From Parvularcula bermudensis HTCC2503 (lineage in GTDB: Bacteria; Pseudomonadota; Alphaproteobacteria; Caulobacterales; Parvularculaceae): a stretch of DNA of 64,000 nucleotides. Positions 39,071 through 48,088 of the stretch are shown here, piece by piece (positions within the stretch are counted from its first letter, which is position 1; each line of letters starts with the position of its first letter). Under the pieces are notes generated by a model. That model saw only the letters and a program-made list of their open reading frames with translations, searched no databases and was not told the origin of the DNA. Position numbers and translations under genes: made by a program. The stretch spans positions 186,001-250,000 of the forward strand of contig NC_014414.1 in assembly GCF_000152825.2 (NCBI RefSeq), given 5' to 3'.

Positions 39071-39101
39071 CCGATTGAACAATCGGTTAATGTCAATTAA
39101 C
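39071..39101. promoter_or_regulatory. Two abutting 16-bp palindromes upstream of paralogue 3
   Basis: CCGATT-GAAC-AATCGG (39071-39086) and GTTAAT-GTCA-ATTAAC (39086-39101) are both perfect 6-4-6 inverted repeats sharing one base. They lie 40 bases before the start of the third COQ4-like gene. Tandem palindromes of the same geometry strongly suggest a protein-binding regulatory region. Confidence 0.55.
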
Positions 39102-39141
39102 GTTAAGCGTGTCAGTTAACTCGCAAAACACGTTGATACTC

Positions 39142-39966
39142 ATGGTTTATAATGGTCCCTACGAAGTTTTTACGGAGAAACGGCGGCCCGTCGACGCGGC
39201 GATCTCGGCCTTTCGGCTCGTCTATAACAAGGAAGATACCAGCAAGGTTTTCCGCGTCATCGCCGCCCTCGATGGGCCGGCCCTTGAAATGGGCTTCAAG
39301 CGATTTGCCTCCACGCCCTATGGCCAGCACCTCCTCGCCGAGCGGACTTGCCTGCGCGAAACCTTGATGCGGCACGACTGGCTGGCAAGCCTGCCCGAGG
39401 GCAGCCTCGGACGCGCCTATTACGACTTCATGGCCGCCGAAGGACTGACGGCGGACGGCTTTCAGGAAGAAATGAACCGAACCGGCGAGACGTTTGAGGC
39501 GGCGGGGCCGGAGCGGCGCTACTTCCTCTATCGGATGCGCCATGCCCACGATCTCATCCATGTTCTGACCGGCTATGGGCGCGACGCCATTGGCGAATTG
39601 TCTATCCTGCAATTCACCGCCAATCTCGGCGCCAACAAAATGCCCAAAGGCAAGCTGCACAATGCCGGGGTGAAGCTGATTGTCCTCACCGGCTGGCTCA
39701 AGGCGCGACGCATGTATGCGCGATTTTCCATGGATCGGTGCCTCGCGGAGGCCAAGGAATTGGGAGCCAATGCCAAATCCCTGTTTCTTGCCCCTTGGGA
39801 AGACCTCCTTCCCCAACCGCTTGAAGCCGTGCGCGCCACCTATCGGATCGGCCGACCGGATTTCTACCTCTCGATGAAGTCAGCCCTGGCCGATTTCGAT
39901 GTGATGCGCCGGGCGCAATTGGCGGCGAAGGCGCACAAAAAGACCCAAACGGCGGAGGCGGCGTAG
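39142..39966 (+). CDS. COQ4-like protein, paralogue 3
   Basis: The 274-aa product begins MVYNGPYEVFTEKRRPVDAA, which matches paralogue 2 and supports the ATG at 39142 over a GTG at 39109. It has NKEDTSKVFRVIAALDGPAL, SLGRAYYDFM, HDLIHVLTGYGRDAIGE and LAPWEDLLPQPLEAVRATY. It is closest to paralogue 2; the C-terminal tail is Lys/Ala rich. It has its own 254-base upstream region with three palindromes, so it may be controlled separately from the TetR-paralogue 2 unit. Confidence 0.85.
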   Translation: MVYNGPYEVFTEKRRPVDAAISAFRLVYNKEDTSKVFRVIAALDGPALEMGFKRFASTPYGQHLLAERTCLRETLMRHDWLASLPEGSLGRAYYDFMAAEGLTADGFQEEMNRTGETFEAAGPERRYFLYRMRHAHDLIHVLTGYGRDAIGELSILQFTANLGANKMPKGKLHNAGVKLIVLTGWLKARRMYARFSMDRCLAEAKELGANAKSLFLAPWEDLLPQPLEAVRATYRIGRPDFYLSMKSALADFDVMRRAQLAAKAHKKTQTAEAA

Positions 39967-40153
39967 CGGCCCCCACCGCGCCGTGCCATCGGTTGGGGTG
40001 GGGGGCGGTCATCCCCCCTCATCAGCGTCCATCGACCAAGGGCGGGGAGTGCGAAAGCCGCCCCTGCATAAGGGCATGACGGCGACGATCCATGGGCTAT
40101 AGTCATGAATCTAAAGATCGGCCGCCATGTCGGCAGAATGGGAGATCCGCCAC

Positions 40154-40621
40154 ATGTTGACTGTGCTCGCCCTTACCTTGCTTGAGGCGATTAGCCCCCT
40201 GGACGTCGAAGGCACGTGGCAGACCGAAGATGGCCGCTCGAAAGTCGAGATCCGCCTCGAAGAGGGCGAGAAACCGGTCGGGCGCGTGGTGTGGGTCGAC
40301 CCCCAATCGCTGGACCCGGCACGGGCGGCGGGGCCGATCTATGATCGGCACAATCCCGATAGCCAAATGGCCTTGCGTCCGATCATCGGTTTACCGATTA
40401 TCTATGGCTTCGAACGATCGGAGACTGCCTGGCGACGGGGGGAAATCTACGACCCCAGCCAAGGGGCCACCTATCGCGCACGACTCCAACGGGTCGATCA
40501 GGACACGCTGATGGTCAAGGGATGCGTTGCCGTCCTCTGCCGTGAGCAAATCTGGACAAAGAGCCCGCTTCTCGCCCAACACGAAGCTGAGGCGCTTGCC
40601 CTCAGCCCCGACCCCCAATAG
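40154..40621 (+). CDS. DUF2147-family secreted protein
   Basis: The 155-aa product has a short signal-like N-terminus (MLTVLALTLLEAI), then VEGTWQTEDGRSKVEIR and RGEIYDPSQGATYRARL. This is the DUF2147 pattern of small periplasmic beta-rich proteins. The ATG at 40154 has GGGAG nine bases upstream; an ATG at 40127 is the alternative. The two cysteines (KGCVAVLCRE) could form a disulfide. Function unknown. Confidence 0.75.
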   Translation: MLTVLALTLLEAISPLDVEGTWQTEDGRSKVEIRLEEGEKPVGRVVWVDPQSLDPARAAGPIYDRHNPDSQMALRPIIGLPIIYGFERSETAWRRGEIYDPSQGATYRARLQRVDQDTLMVKGCVAVLCREQIWTKSPLLAQHEAEALALSPDPQ

Positions 40622-40694
40622 ACGCGCCCGCTCCCCGGGTGACGATCGGGCTGGCGTCCATGCGCCTCCCCCCTGAATGACAAAGGAGATCCCC

Positions 40695-41702
40695 ATGCGA
40701 GTCATGCGCCTTGGCAGCCCTCAAAAACTCGAAAATCTGGTGCTCGGAGATCTCGACGATCCCGGTGCCCCGGCCGCCGGAGAGGTGCGGGTCAGGATCG
40801 AAGCCAGCTCCCTCAATTTTCACGATTATTCGGTCGTGAAAGGCATGTTGCCGACGGAGGATGGGCGAATCCCCCTCTCCGATGGGGCCGGAACGGTCGA
40901 GGCCGTCGGTGAAGGCGTGACCTCTCTTTCGGTCGGCGACCAGGTTGTCTCCGTCTTCTTTCCGCACTGGCAAGACGGCGCCCCGGCGATCGGTGATTTC
41001 TCCACGACCCCCGGCGACGGCGTCGACGGATATGCGCGAACAATCGTCAATCGTCCGGCGACCTGGTTCACCAAGACCCCCAAAGGCTGGTCCGCCGCCG
41101 AATCCGCGACCCTGACCACCGCGGGGCTGACCGCCTGGCGCGCCCTATTCGTGGATGGATCATTGAAAGCGGGCGACACCCTCCTGTGTCTGGGCACCGG
41201 CGGCGTCTCGATCTTTGCCCTGCAATTCGCCAAGGCGGTCGGGGCGCGGGTCGCGATGACCTCCTCCTCCGACGAAAAGCTCGCCAAGACCGAGGAGATG
41301 GGCGCCGACTTTACGGTGAATTACAAATCCAATGAAAAATGGGGAAAAGCCGTTGCCCAATGGACGGGCGGCACCGGCGTTGACCACGTGATTGAAGTCG
41401 GCGGTCCTGCGACCCTGTCGCAGTCGATCACCGCGACGCGGATCGGCGGGCATATCCATTTGATCGGTGTCTTGACAGGAATCCAGGGCGAGATCCCCAC
41501 GGCCAATATGATGCGTAAACAGATTACCCTTCAGGGCCTAATCGTCGGCAATCACCGGCAGCAACGGGATATGATCAAGGCGATTGATGCCACGGGGCTC
41601 AAACCCGTGATCGATAAGACCTTTGATCTGAGCGAGCTGGCCAGCGCGTTCCAATATGAGGCCGATGGGAAGCATTTTGGGAAGATTGCGATCTCCATTT
41701 GA
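40695..41702 (+). CDS. Zinc-independent MDR-family oxidoreductase (quinone-reductase-like)
   Basis: The 335-aa medium-chain dehydrogenase/reductase has a GroES-like N-terminal domain (SSLNFHDYSVVKG, DGAGTVEAVGEGV). Its NADPH-binding Rossmann domain contains LCLGTGGVSIFALQFAKAVG. Zinc ligands of alcohol dehydrogenases are not conserved, which points to the quinone oxidoreductase/enoyl reductase branch. AAGGAG precedes the ATG at 40695 by six bases. Substrate not decidable. Confidence 0.85.
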   Translation: MRVMRLGSPQKLENLVLGDLDDPGAPAAGEVRVRIEASSLNFHDYSVVKGMLPTEDGRIPLSDGAGTVEAVGEGVTSLSVGDQVVSVFFPHWQDGAPAIGDFSTTPGDGVDGYARTIVNRPATWFTKTPKGWSAAESATLTTAGLTAWRALFVDGSLKAGDTLLCLGTGGVSIFALQFAKAVGARVAMTSSSDEKLAKTEEMGADFTVNYKSNEKWGKAVAQWTGGTGVDHVIEVGGPATLSQSITATRIGGHIHLIGVLTGIQGEIPTANMMRKQITLQGLIVGNHRQQRDMIKAIDATGLKPVIDKTFDLSELASAFQYEADGKHFGKIAISI

Positions 41703-41840
41703 TCCGCCGACGGTTTGCCAGGCCAGGTCAGCGACCTGGCCGACAGCAAAAGGAGGCGGCAGAGAGGGGGCGGCCCTGCGGCCGCTCAGCCCTTAGCGCG
41801 TGGACCTGGAACGGCAGTGCCCCTCCCCTCGACCGTGGGG

Positions 41841-42938
41841 TCAGTCCTCAAACCGCAGATCACCGATCCGAACATCATCAGTCTTGCCCCTGACCACCAC
41901 ATTGCCGCGATAATCGGCGATGCGCACCGTGCCAGAGCCACCGATCCGAACGGAGGGATCCGTTGCAAGGCCGCCAAAGCGCACATCCCCCGATCCGTTG
42001 ATCATCAGCGACGTGGCCGTGGTTTCGCCTTCGCCAATATCGATATCCCCCGATCCGTTGACGGCGATCGACAGCGGCCCCCCAATCCGGGTGGCTTCGA
42101 AATCTCCCGACCCGTTGATCGCGATGGTGGCGCCATCGGCAATGGCCCCAAACCGCACATCGCCCGACCCCCCGATATGCAGGTCCAATTGTCCCAAGCC
42201 CTCGCCGATCACGTCCCCCGACCCGCGAATATCGATCGACGCCGTTTCAGCGACGGGGCCCAGTTCGACCTCACCGGATCCTCGCAGGACCACCGAGGCG
42301 GATTGCGACGGACCGGCGTGCACCGTGCCACGGCCGGCGATGGAAATGGCAAGGTCGCCGTCGACGGCGCCGAGGCTCAGATCGCTATTCCCTCTGACAG
42401 TCAGTCGCGCCGAGCTCGCCGACCCTATCGTTCCATATACTTCGAATATATTGTCCAGCGCCAGCGCAGCCAGGGGGAGCCCGCCCCCGTCGATGAAGAG
42501 GGCTGAGGTTTCGATGCTGAGCGGCGTGCCCGGCGGGAGCGACAGCCGCATCACCGGATAATCCGAAAGAAACTGGACGAAGCCTTCCTGGCCTTCGCCC
42601 GATCGCCCCCGCGCCGACCAGGCCCGCCACCGCGCCTGGTAAATCGCATCGATCGCCGCTTCATCCCCTTCGATCACCAAACCTTCCGCCGGGCTTGTCA
42701 TGTCCAAGGGTCCCCCCAGGGGGGCCGCCATCACCTGGACGGCGAGCTGATCGCCTTCTTCGATCACGAGGCGACCGACGAAATGCCGGATCGTCACCGC
42801 GCCGTCCCCTGCCGAGATCTGCGCCGGCTCAACCGGGGCCAAGGCCGCCAGAGCGGGCGATGGGACGAGGGAAAGAACCGTTAGGGCGACACCCGCGATG
42901 ATCGAAACAGAGGCCATTCCCCTCCCTAATCGCCGCAT
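41841..42938 (-). CDS. GIN-domain (DUF2807-like) periplasmic repeat protein
   Basis: The ATG at 42938 starts a signal peptide (SIIAGVALTVLSLVPSPALA). The 365-aa protein then shows a run of about seven repeats of ~19 residues, each with a GSG(D/E)(V/I/F) turn (RGSGEVELG, RGSGDVIGE, GGSGDVRFG, NGSGDFEAT, NGSGDIDIG, NGSGDVRFG). This is the right-handed beta-helix signature of the putative auto-transporter adhesin head (GIN) domain. Likely periplasmic or surface located. The repeats are also visible as repeated DNA around CCCGATCCGTTGAT. Neighbours give no functional clue. Confidence 0.82.
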   Translation of the reverse strand: MRRLGRGMASVSIIAGVALTVLSLVPSPALAALAPVEPAQISAGDGAVTIRHFVGRLVIEEGDQLAVQVMAAPLGGPLDMTSPAEGLVIEGDEAAIDAIYQARWRAWSARGRSGEGQEGFVQFLSDYPVMRLSLPPGTPLSIETSALFIDGGGLPLAALALDNIFEVYGTIGSASSARLTVRGNSDLSLGAVDGDLAISIAGRGTVHAGPSQSASVVLRGSGEVELGPVAETASIDIRGSGDVIGEGLGQLDLHIGGSGDVRFGAIADGATIAINGSGDFEATRIGGPLSIAVNGSGDIDIGEGETTATSLMINGSGDVRFGGLATDPSVRIGGSGTVRIADYRGNVVVRGKTDDVRIGDLRFED

Positions 42939-43133
42939 TTCACGCGCTCCCCTCAAAAAAACTGACATCTTATCTGACCAAGGACGGCGCCCTGAAACAA
43001 GGCGCTGCACTGCCAATGCGCGGGGGGATCGGCCGCGACGGCCCCCAACCTCGCTGTGGGGAATACCGGCCGTCGCCTTGAACCTAAGCGCGGTGATCGC
43101 TAGCCCTCAATGGGCTGTAGATTGGGAGATGGC

Positions 43134-44708
43134 ATGGAAATCGGCACATTTGTCTCGCTCGGTGCGTATTTTCTTCTCATGCTGGGAATCGGCTTTTACG
43201 CCTATCGCACCTCCACCGGGGATACGAGCGAGTACATGCTAGGCGGGCGAAAACTCGGGCCCGCCGTCACGTCGCTTTCCGCCGGCGCGTCGGATATGTC
43301 CGGATGGATGCTTCTGGGCTTGCCCGGGGCCGCCTTCGTTTCGGGCCTCCCCGCGACGTGGATCGCCATCGGTCTGACCCTGGGCGCCTTCGCCAATTAT
43401 CTTGTCGTCGCCCCCCGCCTCCGCCTCTACACAGAGCGGGCTGACGACGCCCTGACCATTCCCGATTATTTTGAAAAACGGTTCCACGACAACACGCATA
43501 TTCTGCGGGTGTTTTCCTCGGTGGTGATCGTCCTGTTCTTTACCCTCTACACGTCCGCAACCCTGGTGGGCGGCGGCAAATTGTTCGAGAGCGCCTTTGG
43601 ACAGGATTACATTACCGGCCTTTGGATCACCGCCGGTGTGGTCATGGCGTACACCTTTGTCGGGGGCTTCCTCGCGGTCTCCCTCACCGATTTCGTCCAG
43701 GGCTGCATCATGTTTATCGCCCTCTTAATCGTCCCCATCGCGGCCTTCACCCAGCTCGGCGACAATGTGGATCTGGCGGCAATCCTCGCCGATATCGGTC
43801 CCGCCCTGTCCGGTGAGATTGCCGGGGGCCTCGACAGCCCGACCCTCAACCTTTTTGCCGGCGCCAGTTTCCTGGGAACGATTTCTCTCCTCGCATGGGG
43901 GCTTGGATATTTCGGGCAACCGCACATCATTGTGCGGTTCATGGCGATCCGCTCCGTCGCGGATGTGCCCATGGCCCGACATATCGGGATGAGCTGGATG
44001 ATCGTTGCCTTGATCGGATCGGTCAGCACCGGCCTGATCGGCCTTGCCTATATTGCGCAGAACGGCGTGCCGATGGAGTTCGTTGACGAGAATGGACAAT
44101 TCGACCCGGAAACGGTGTTCATCGTCCTGAGCCAGATCCTTTTTCATCCGCTCATTGGCGGCTTCCTCTTGGCGGCTATTCTCGCCGCGATCATGTCGAC
44201 GATTTCATCCCAATTGCTGGTGGCGTCGAGTTCCCTCACCGAAGATTTCTACAAGCTCTTCCTGCGTCGCGGGGCCAGCGACAAAGAGCTGGTGATGGTT
44301 GGGCGCATTTCCGTGATCTTGGTGGCGCTGGTGGCGATCCTCCTCGCCTATGACGACAATTCAAGCGTGCTCGATCTGGTCGCCAATGCCTGGGCGGGAT
44401 TTGGGGCCGCCTTCGGCCCGGTCATCATTATCTCGCTCCATTGGCGCAAGATGACCATGCCCGCCGCCTTTCTCGGCATGGTGGTCGGCGCGGTCACGGT
44501 CATCATCTGGACCTATCTGCCGCTCTTGCCCGATGCGGACGGGGTCGCCCGCCAGATCCCTCTCAACAGTGAGCTTTATTCCATCGTGCCGGGCTTCCTG
44601 TTCTGTTGGCTGACGGTTTGGGGGGTGAGCCTGTTCACCCACCCCAAAGAGGCGGTCATCGCGACCCATGATGCGGTACACGCGGAAATCACCGGTGGAT
44701 CGGCCTGA
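43134..44708 (+). CDS. putP: Sodium/proline symporter PutP-like
   Basis: The 524-aa protein belongs to the solute:sodium symporter family: ~13 transmembrane helices, the first with YFLLMLGIGFYAYR, then LGPAVTSLSAGASDMSGWML and IMSTISSQLLVASSSLTEDF, both typical of PutP. It probably takes up proline with sodium. GGGAGATGGC precedes the ATG at 43134. The tadA gene overlaps its 3' end. Confidence 0.9.
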   Translation: MEIGTFVSLGAYFLLMLGIGFYAYRTSTGDTSEYMLGGRKLGPAVTSLSAGASDMSGWMLLGLPGAAFVSGLPATWIAIGLTLGAFANYLVVAPRLRLYTERADDALTIPDYFEKRFHDNTHILRVFSSVVIVLFFTLYTSATLVGGGKLFESAFGQDYITGLWITAGVVMAYTFVGGFLAVSLTDFVQGCIMFIALLIVPIAAFTQLGDNVDLAAILADIGPALSGEIAGGLDSPTLNLFAGASFLGTISLLAWGLGYFGQPHIIVRFMAIRSVADVPMARHIGMSWMIVALIGSVSTGLIGLAYIAQNGVPMEFVDENGQFDPETVFIVLSQILFHPLIGGFLLAAILAAIMSTISSQLLVASSSLTEDFYKLFLRRGASDKELVMVGRISVILVALVAILLAYDDNSSVLDLVANAWAGFGAAFGPVIIISLHWRKMTMPAAFLGMVVGAVTVIIWTYLPLLPDADGVARQIPLNSELYSIVPGFLFCWLTVWGVSLFTHPKEAVIATHDAVHAEITGGSA

Positions 44709-45213
44709 TCTTTCCGCCAGCGACGCTGATCTCGAACGCTGGATGGATCATGCCCTCGGCCTTGCGTCGATGGCCGCCCGGAACGGTGAAGTGCCCGTCG
44801 GCGCCGTCCTCCTCTCCGCGACCGGGCAATTGATCGCCGAGGCGGTGAATACCCCAATCGCGCAATGCGACCCGACGGCCCACGCCGAACTGGCGGTCCT
44901 TCGCAAGGGCGCCCTGGCCACGGGAAATTACCGTCTGACCGGCACCACCCTTCTTGTAACCCTCGAACCCTGCGCCATGTGCGCCGGGGCCATCTGCCAT
45001 GCGCGGATTGGCCATCTCGTTTACGGCGCCGACGATCCGAAGGGGGGCGCGGTACGGCACGGGGCAACCCTGTTCGACCAGGTCACGACGCATCACCGTC
45101 CCCGCGTCACCGCGGGTATTCGTGCCGATGAGAGTGCGGCCTTGCTGCGATCGTTTTTCGCAGAACGTCGCGCGATGACCCGGCCACGGCGTCATGGGGA
45201 AAGCGGCCCCTGA
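44695..45213 (+). CDS. tadA: tRNA-specific adenosine deaminase TadA
   Basis: Converts A34 of tRNA-Arg(ACG) to inosine. The cytidine/adenosine deaminase motifs are HAELAVLRKG (zinc His and proton-shuttling Glu) and PCAMCAGAICHARI (zinc cysteines). The region VTLEPC matches TadA. The start is uncertain: GTG at 44695 (used here, overlapping the putP stop), ATG at 44668, or ATG at 44743. The C-terminal Arg-rich tail is slightly long. Confidence 0.9.
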   Translation: MDRPDLSASDADLERWMDHALGLASMAARNGEVPVGAVLLSATGQLIAEAVNTPIAQCDPTAHAELAVLRKGALATGNYRLTGTTLLVTLEPCAMCAGAICHARIGHLVYGADDPKGGAVRHGATLFDQVTTHHRPRVTAGIRADESAALLRSFFAERRAMTRPRRHGESGP

Positions 45214-45262
45214 GCCTCCGGCAGGAAAGACGCGCCTTCGCGCGCCGGACAGGCGGCGGCAA

Positions 45263-45733
45263 TTATTCGGGGAGGAAGGCGAGGCCCTTTTTCGGCACCC
45301 GTATGGGAACGAAAGGCGCGCCGCCAAGCAGCGTCCCGCTGCCCGCCGGGGTCAACCGAACCACCGGGACGTCCTGCGCGCTGAGGAAGATCACATCGCC
45401 GCCGACCCCGCGCTGGGCCACCAGATCATGGCGGGTTCCGCAGCGGCTCTGGACGGGACGGCAGACAAATTCGATCTGCCCCGCACGTCCATCGTGAACG
45501 AAATGGAAGCGGATCTGCGTTCCACTCGCGCGATAAAGGCGCCCCTCCCCTGACGAAAACCCCTTGGCCATGAGCCCAGAGTTCGTGGTCAGGCGATCGA
45601 AGGCATCATGGGTCGCCTCCTGCTGCGCCCCGCCCGACAGCGCGAAGGCCACCAGCAAAGCCCCAATGCCTTTGGCCGCAACGATGAAGAGTGCCCCAAG
45701 GGGGGGAGGGGGACACCTGCGAGATAAGTACAT
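45263..45733 (-). CDS. Hypothetical secreted or membrane-anchored protein
   Basis: The 156-aa product has one N-terminal hydrophobic helix (FIVAAKGIGALLVAFALSGG) and a basic start, with GAGG six bases before the ATG at 45733. The remainder is unassigned and beta-rich, with two cysteines (FVCRPVQSRC). It lies about 50 bases from the convergent tadA. No family recognised. Confidence 0.6.
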   Translation of the reverse strand: MYLSRRCPPPPLGALFIVAAKGIGALLVAFALSGGAQQEATHDAFDRLTTNSGLMAKGFSSGEGRLYRASGTQIRFHFVHDGRAGQIEFVCRPVQSRCGTRHDLVAQRGVGGDVIFLSAQDVPVVRLTPAGSGTLLGGAPFVPIRVPKKGLAFLPE

Positions 45734-45909
45734 GTCGATCCTCAAGACGGCCCCTCAGTCGACCGCCCTATCCCCTCAATCTGGCAAATTAAGGGCGAGG
45801 CCAAGGATACCGCCGCGCGCAGGGCCGGGGCATCCCCCTTTTCGCCGACACACGAGCCGACAAGGCAGGATAGCGGAGGTCCCCTGCCCCCGATAACGCA
45901 AAGCCGCTG

Positions 45910-46635
45910 TTAGGCGGCGATATACTGACCGCCATTCGCCGTCAGCACCGCCCCCGTGATGAACCCCGCCAGATCGTCCGCGAGAAACGCCACGGCGTGA
46001 GCGATCTCCTCAGCCTGGCCCAAACGACCGACCGGTATTTGGGCGATCACCGCCTCGCGGGCTTCCGGCTTCATGGCCGCCACCATATCCGTCTCGATAT
46101 AGCCCGGCGCAATCGCATTGACGGTGATTCCCTTCCGCGCCGTTTCCTGGGCCAGGGCGCGCGTGAAGCCAATCACCCCCGCCTTCGCCGCCGAATAATT
46201 GGTCTGGCCGAACTGCCCCTTTTGCCCATTGATCGACGAGATATTGATGATGCGACCGAACCCGCGATCACGCATCCCCGCCAGGATCGGTTGGGTCATA
46301 TTGAAGACGCTGTCGAGATTGGTGGAGATCACTTCCCGCCACTGTTCGCGGGACATTTTGTGCAGTGCGGAATCACGGGTGATCCCGGCATTGTTGACAA
46401 GGACATCGACGGCGCCGTGCTTCTTTTGCACCTCGTCGATGGTTGCGGCACAGGCATCGGGATCCGACACGTCGCATTTGAATACATCGACGCCGAGCTT
46501 GTCGGCGCACGCCGCCGCAGCCTCGTCATTGCCCCCATAGAGGGCCACGACATTCAAGCCGTCCGTCTTCAACCGCGCGGTGATCGCGTAGCCGATGCCC
46601 CGGGTGCCGCCGGTGACGATTGCAGTCTTGGTCAT
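45910..46635 (-). CDS. phaB: Acetoacetyl-CoA reductase PhaB
   Basis: Reduces acetoacetyl-CoA to (R)-3-hydroxybutyryl-CoA with NADPH for polyhydroxybutyrate synthesis. The 241-aa short-chain dehydrogenase has the cofactor motif GGTRGIG, NNAGIT, the catalytic Ser-Tyr-Lys (SSINGQKGQFGQTNYSAAKA) and ends GGQYIAA as PhaB proteins do. The ATG at 46635 follows GGAGGAG. It is 127 bases downstream of phaA. No PHB synthase gene (phaC) is in the window. Confidence 0.95.
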   Translation of the reverse strand: MTKTAIVTGGTRGIGYAITARLKTDGLNVVALYGGNDEAAAACADKLGVDVFKCDVSDPDACAATIDEVQKKHGAVDVLVNNAGITRDSALHKMSREQWREVISTNLDSVFNMTQPILAGMRDRGFGRIINISSINGQKGQFGQTNYSAAKAGVIGFTRALAQETARKGITVNAIAPGYIETDMVAAMKPEAREAVIAQIPVGRLGQAEEIAHAVAFLADDLAGFITGAVLTANGGQYIAA

Positions 46636-46712
46636 TATTGTCTCCTCCGATGCTCCCTCAAAGCCCCACCACCGGGCGGGACTTTGTCGATCATGGGCTA
46701 GCGACCCACATG

Positions 46713-46728
46713 GTGCGTTCACACGCAC
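46713..46728. promoter_or_regulatory. Inverted repeat between phaA and phaB
   Basis: GTGCGT-TCAC-ACGCAC is a perfect 6-4-6 inverted repeat in the gap upstream of phaB. It could be an operator, or an RNA hairpin setting the phaA:phaB ratio. No T-tract. Confidence 0.4.
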
Positions 46729-46762
46729 TCCACACTATTCAGGCCGCATGGTCTTAAGGCCG

Positions 46763-47947
46763 TTACGCGACCTCGACGCAAAGGGCGACGCCCATACCGC
46801 CGCCAATACACAATGTGGCGAGTCCCTTGCCGCCGCCTCGCCGCTTCAACTCATGCAGCAGCGTGGTCAAGATCCGTGCGCCCGATGCGCCGATCGGGTG
46901 GCCAAGAGCAATCGCACCACCATTAACGTTAACTTTTTCGGCGTCCCAGCCAAGCTCTTTTCCCACCGACAGCGACTGCGCGGCGAATGCCTCATTGGCT
47001 TCGATGAGATCGAGATCGTCAATCGACCATCCGGCCTTGTCGAGCGCCCGCCGGGAGGCCGGCGCCGGGCCGATTCCCATGAATGCGGGGTCGACACCGC
47101 AATGGGCGAGCGACGCCACCCGCGCGAGCGGGGTTGCGCCTGATTCCTTAAGCGCGGCTTCTGACATCAGCACCAGGGCCGCCGCACCGTCATTCAGGCC
47201 CGATGCATTACCCGCGGTGACCGTTCCCCCGTCGCGCTTGAAGGCAGGCTTGAGGCCCCCGAGTTTTTCGGCCGTGGTGCCGGGCCGGATGAACTCATCT
47301 TGCTCCAGGGTCGTGTCGCCTTTCCGGCCGGGCACAGTGACGGCCACGATTTCATCATCGAAGCGGCCCGCCTGTTGCGCCGCCGCTGCCTTTTGCTGGC
47401 TGGACGCGGCAAAAGCGTCTTGGTCCTCCCGGCTGATCTGATAGCGCTCCGCCAGGTTCTCCGCTGTTTGTCCCATATGATAATCGTTGAACGCGTCCCA
47501 GAGCCCATCGACGATCATCGTGTCGACGAGGCTGATCGGCCCCATCTTTTGCCCTGTCCGAAGGGTCTGGGCATGGGGGGCTTGGCTCATACTTTCCTGG
47601 CCGCCGGCGACGACCACATCGCCATCTCCCGCCGAGATAATCTGCGCGGCGAGCATCGCCGCTCTTAAGCCCGAGCCGCAGACCTGATTGATGGTCATCG
47701 CAGGACATTCTTTAGGGATGCCCGCATGAATGCTGGCTTGCCGCGCCGGGTTCTGCCCCTGTGCCGCCGTCAGGACATTGCCCATGATGACTTCATTGAC
47801 CCGATCCGGCGCCACACTTGCCCGGGAGAGCGCCTCGGTGATGACGATCTTCCCCAAATCCGCCGCCGCAAGGGGCGCGAGGGTCCCCCCGAACGTGCCA
47901 ATGGGGGTCCTGGTTGCACTCACAATGTAAACCGCGTTGGAGGTCAT
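46763..47947 (-). CDS. phaA: Acetyl-CoA acetyltransferase (beta-ketothiolase) PhaA
   Basis: Condenses two acetyl-CoA to acetoacetyl-CoA, first step of PHB synthesis. The 394-aa thiolase has the acyl-enzyme Cys in [10 protein letters not shown], the [11 protein letters not shown] active-site loop and the C-terminal [13 protein letters not shown]. The ATG at 47947 has AAGGA upstream. Divergent from the regulator phaR. Confidence 0.95.
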   Translation of the reverse strand: MTSNAVYIVSATRTPIGTFGGTLAPLAAADLGKIVITEALSRASVAPDRVNEVIMGNVLTAAQGQNPARQASIHAGIPKECPAMTINQVCGSGLRAAMLAAQIISAGDGDVVVAGGQESMSQAPHAQTLRTGQKMGPISLVDTMIVDGLWDAFNDYHMGQTAENLAERYQISREDQDAFAASSQQKAAAAQQAGRFDDEIVAVTVPGRKGDTTLEQDEFIRPGTTAEKLGGLKPAFKRDGGTVTAGNASGLNDGAAALVLMSEAALKESGATPLARVASLAHCGVDPAFMGIGPAPASRRALDKAGWSIDDLDLIEANEAFAAQSLSVGKELGWDAEKVNVNGGAIALGHPIGASGARILTTLLHELKRRGGGKGLATLCIGGGMGVALCVEVA

Positions 47948-47964
47948 GGTGATATCCTTTTCAT

Positions 47965-47978
47965 TTCGCAGTTGCGAA
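47965..47978. promoter_or_regulatory. Palindrome in the phaA/phaR divergent region
   Basis: TTCGCA-GT-TGCGAA is a perfect 6-2-6 palindrome 18 bases upstream of phaA. PhaR proteins are known to bind short GC-rich dyads near pha promoters, so this is a candidate PhaR operator; the match to a specific consensus is not established. Confidence 0.45.
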
Positions 47979-48088
47979 CAGCCCATGGGTGGCTTTTGCA
48001 CCGCCACATAGCTAGATACACAAGTGAAAAATTATTGTCCGTTGCCATTATTGGCTCGGGGTAGGGAACGAAACAGGAATTGGTAGTC

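Noticed and set aside
39081-39121. Possible CtrA boxes (TTAA spaced repeats) before the third COQ4-like gene
   Set aside because: The TTAA spacings are 6 and 9 bases, not the 7 of the CtrA consensus; the palindrome reading explains the sequence better.
41841-42938. CRISPR-like repeat array in the GIN gene
   Set aside because: The repeats are in-frame, imperfect and codon-periodic, explained by a beta-helix protein; no spacer structure or cas genes.
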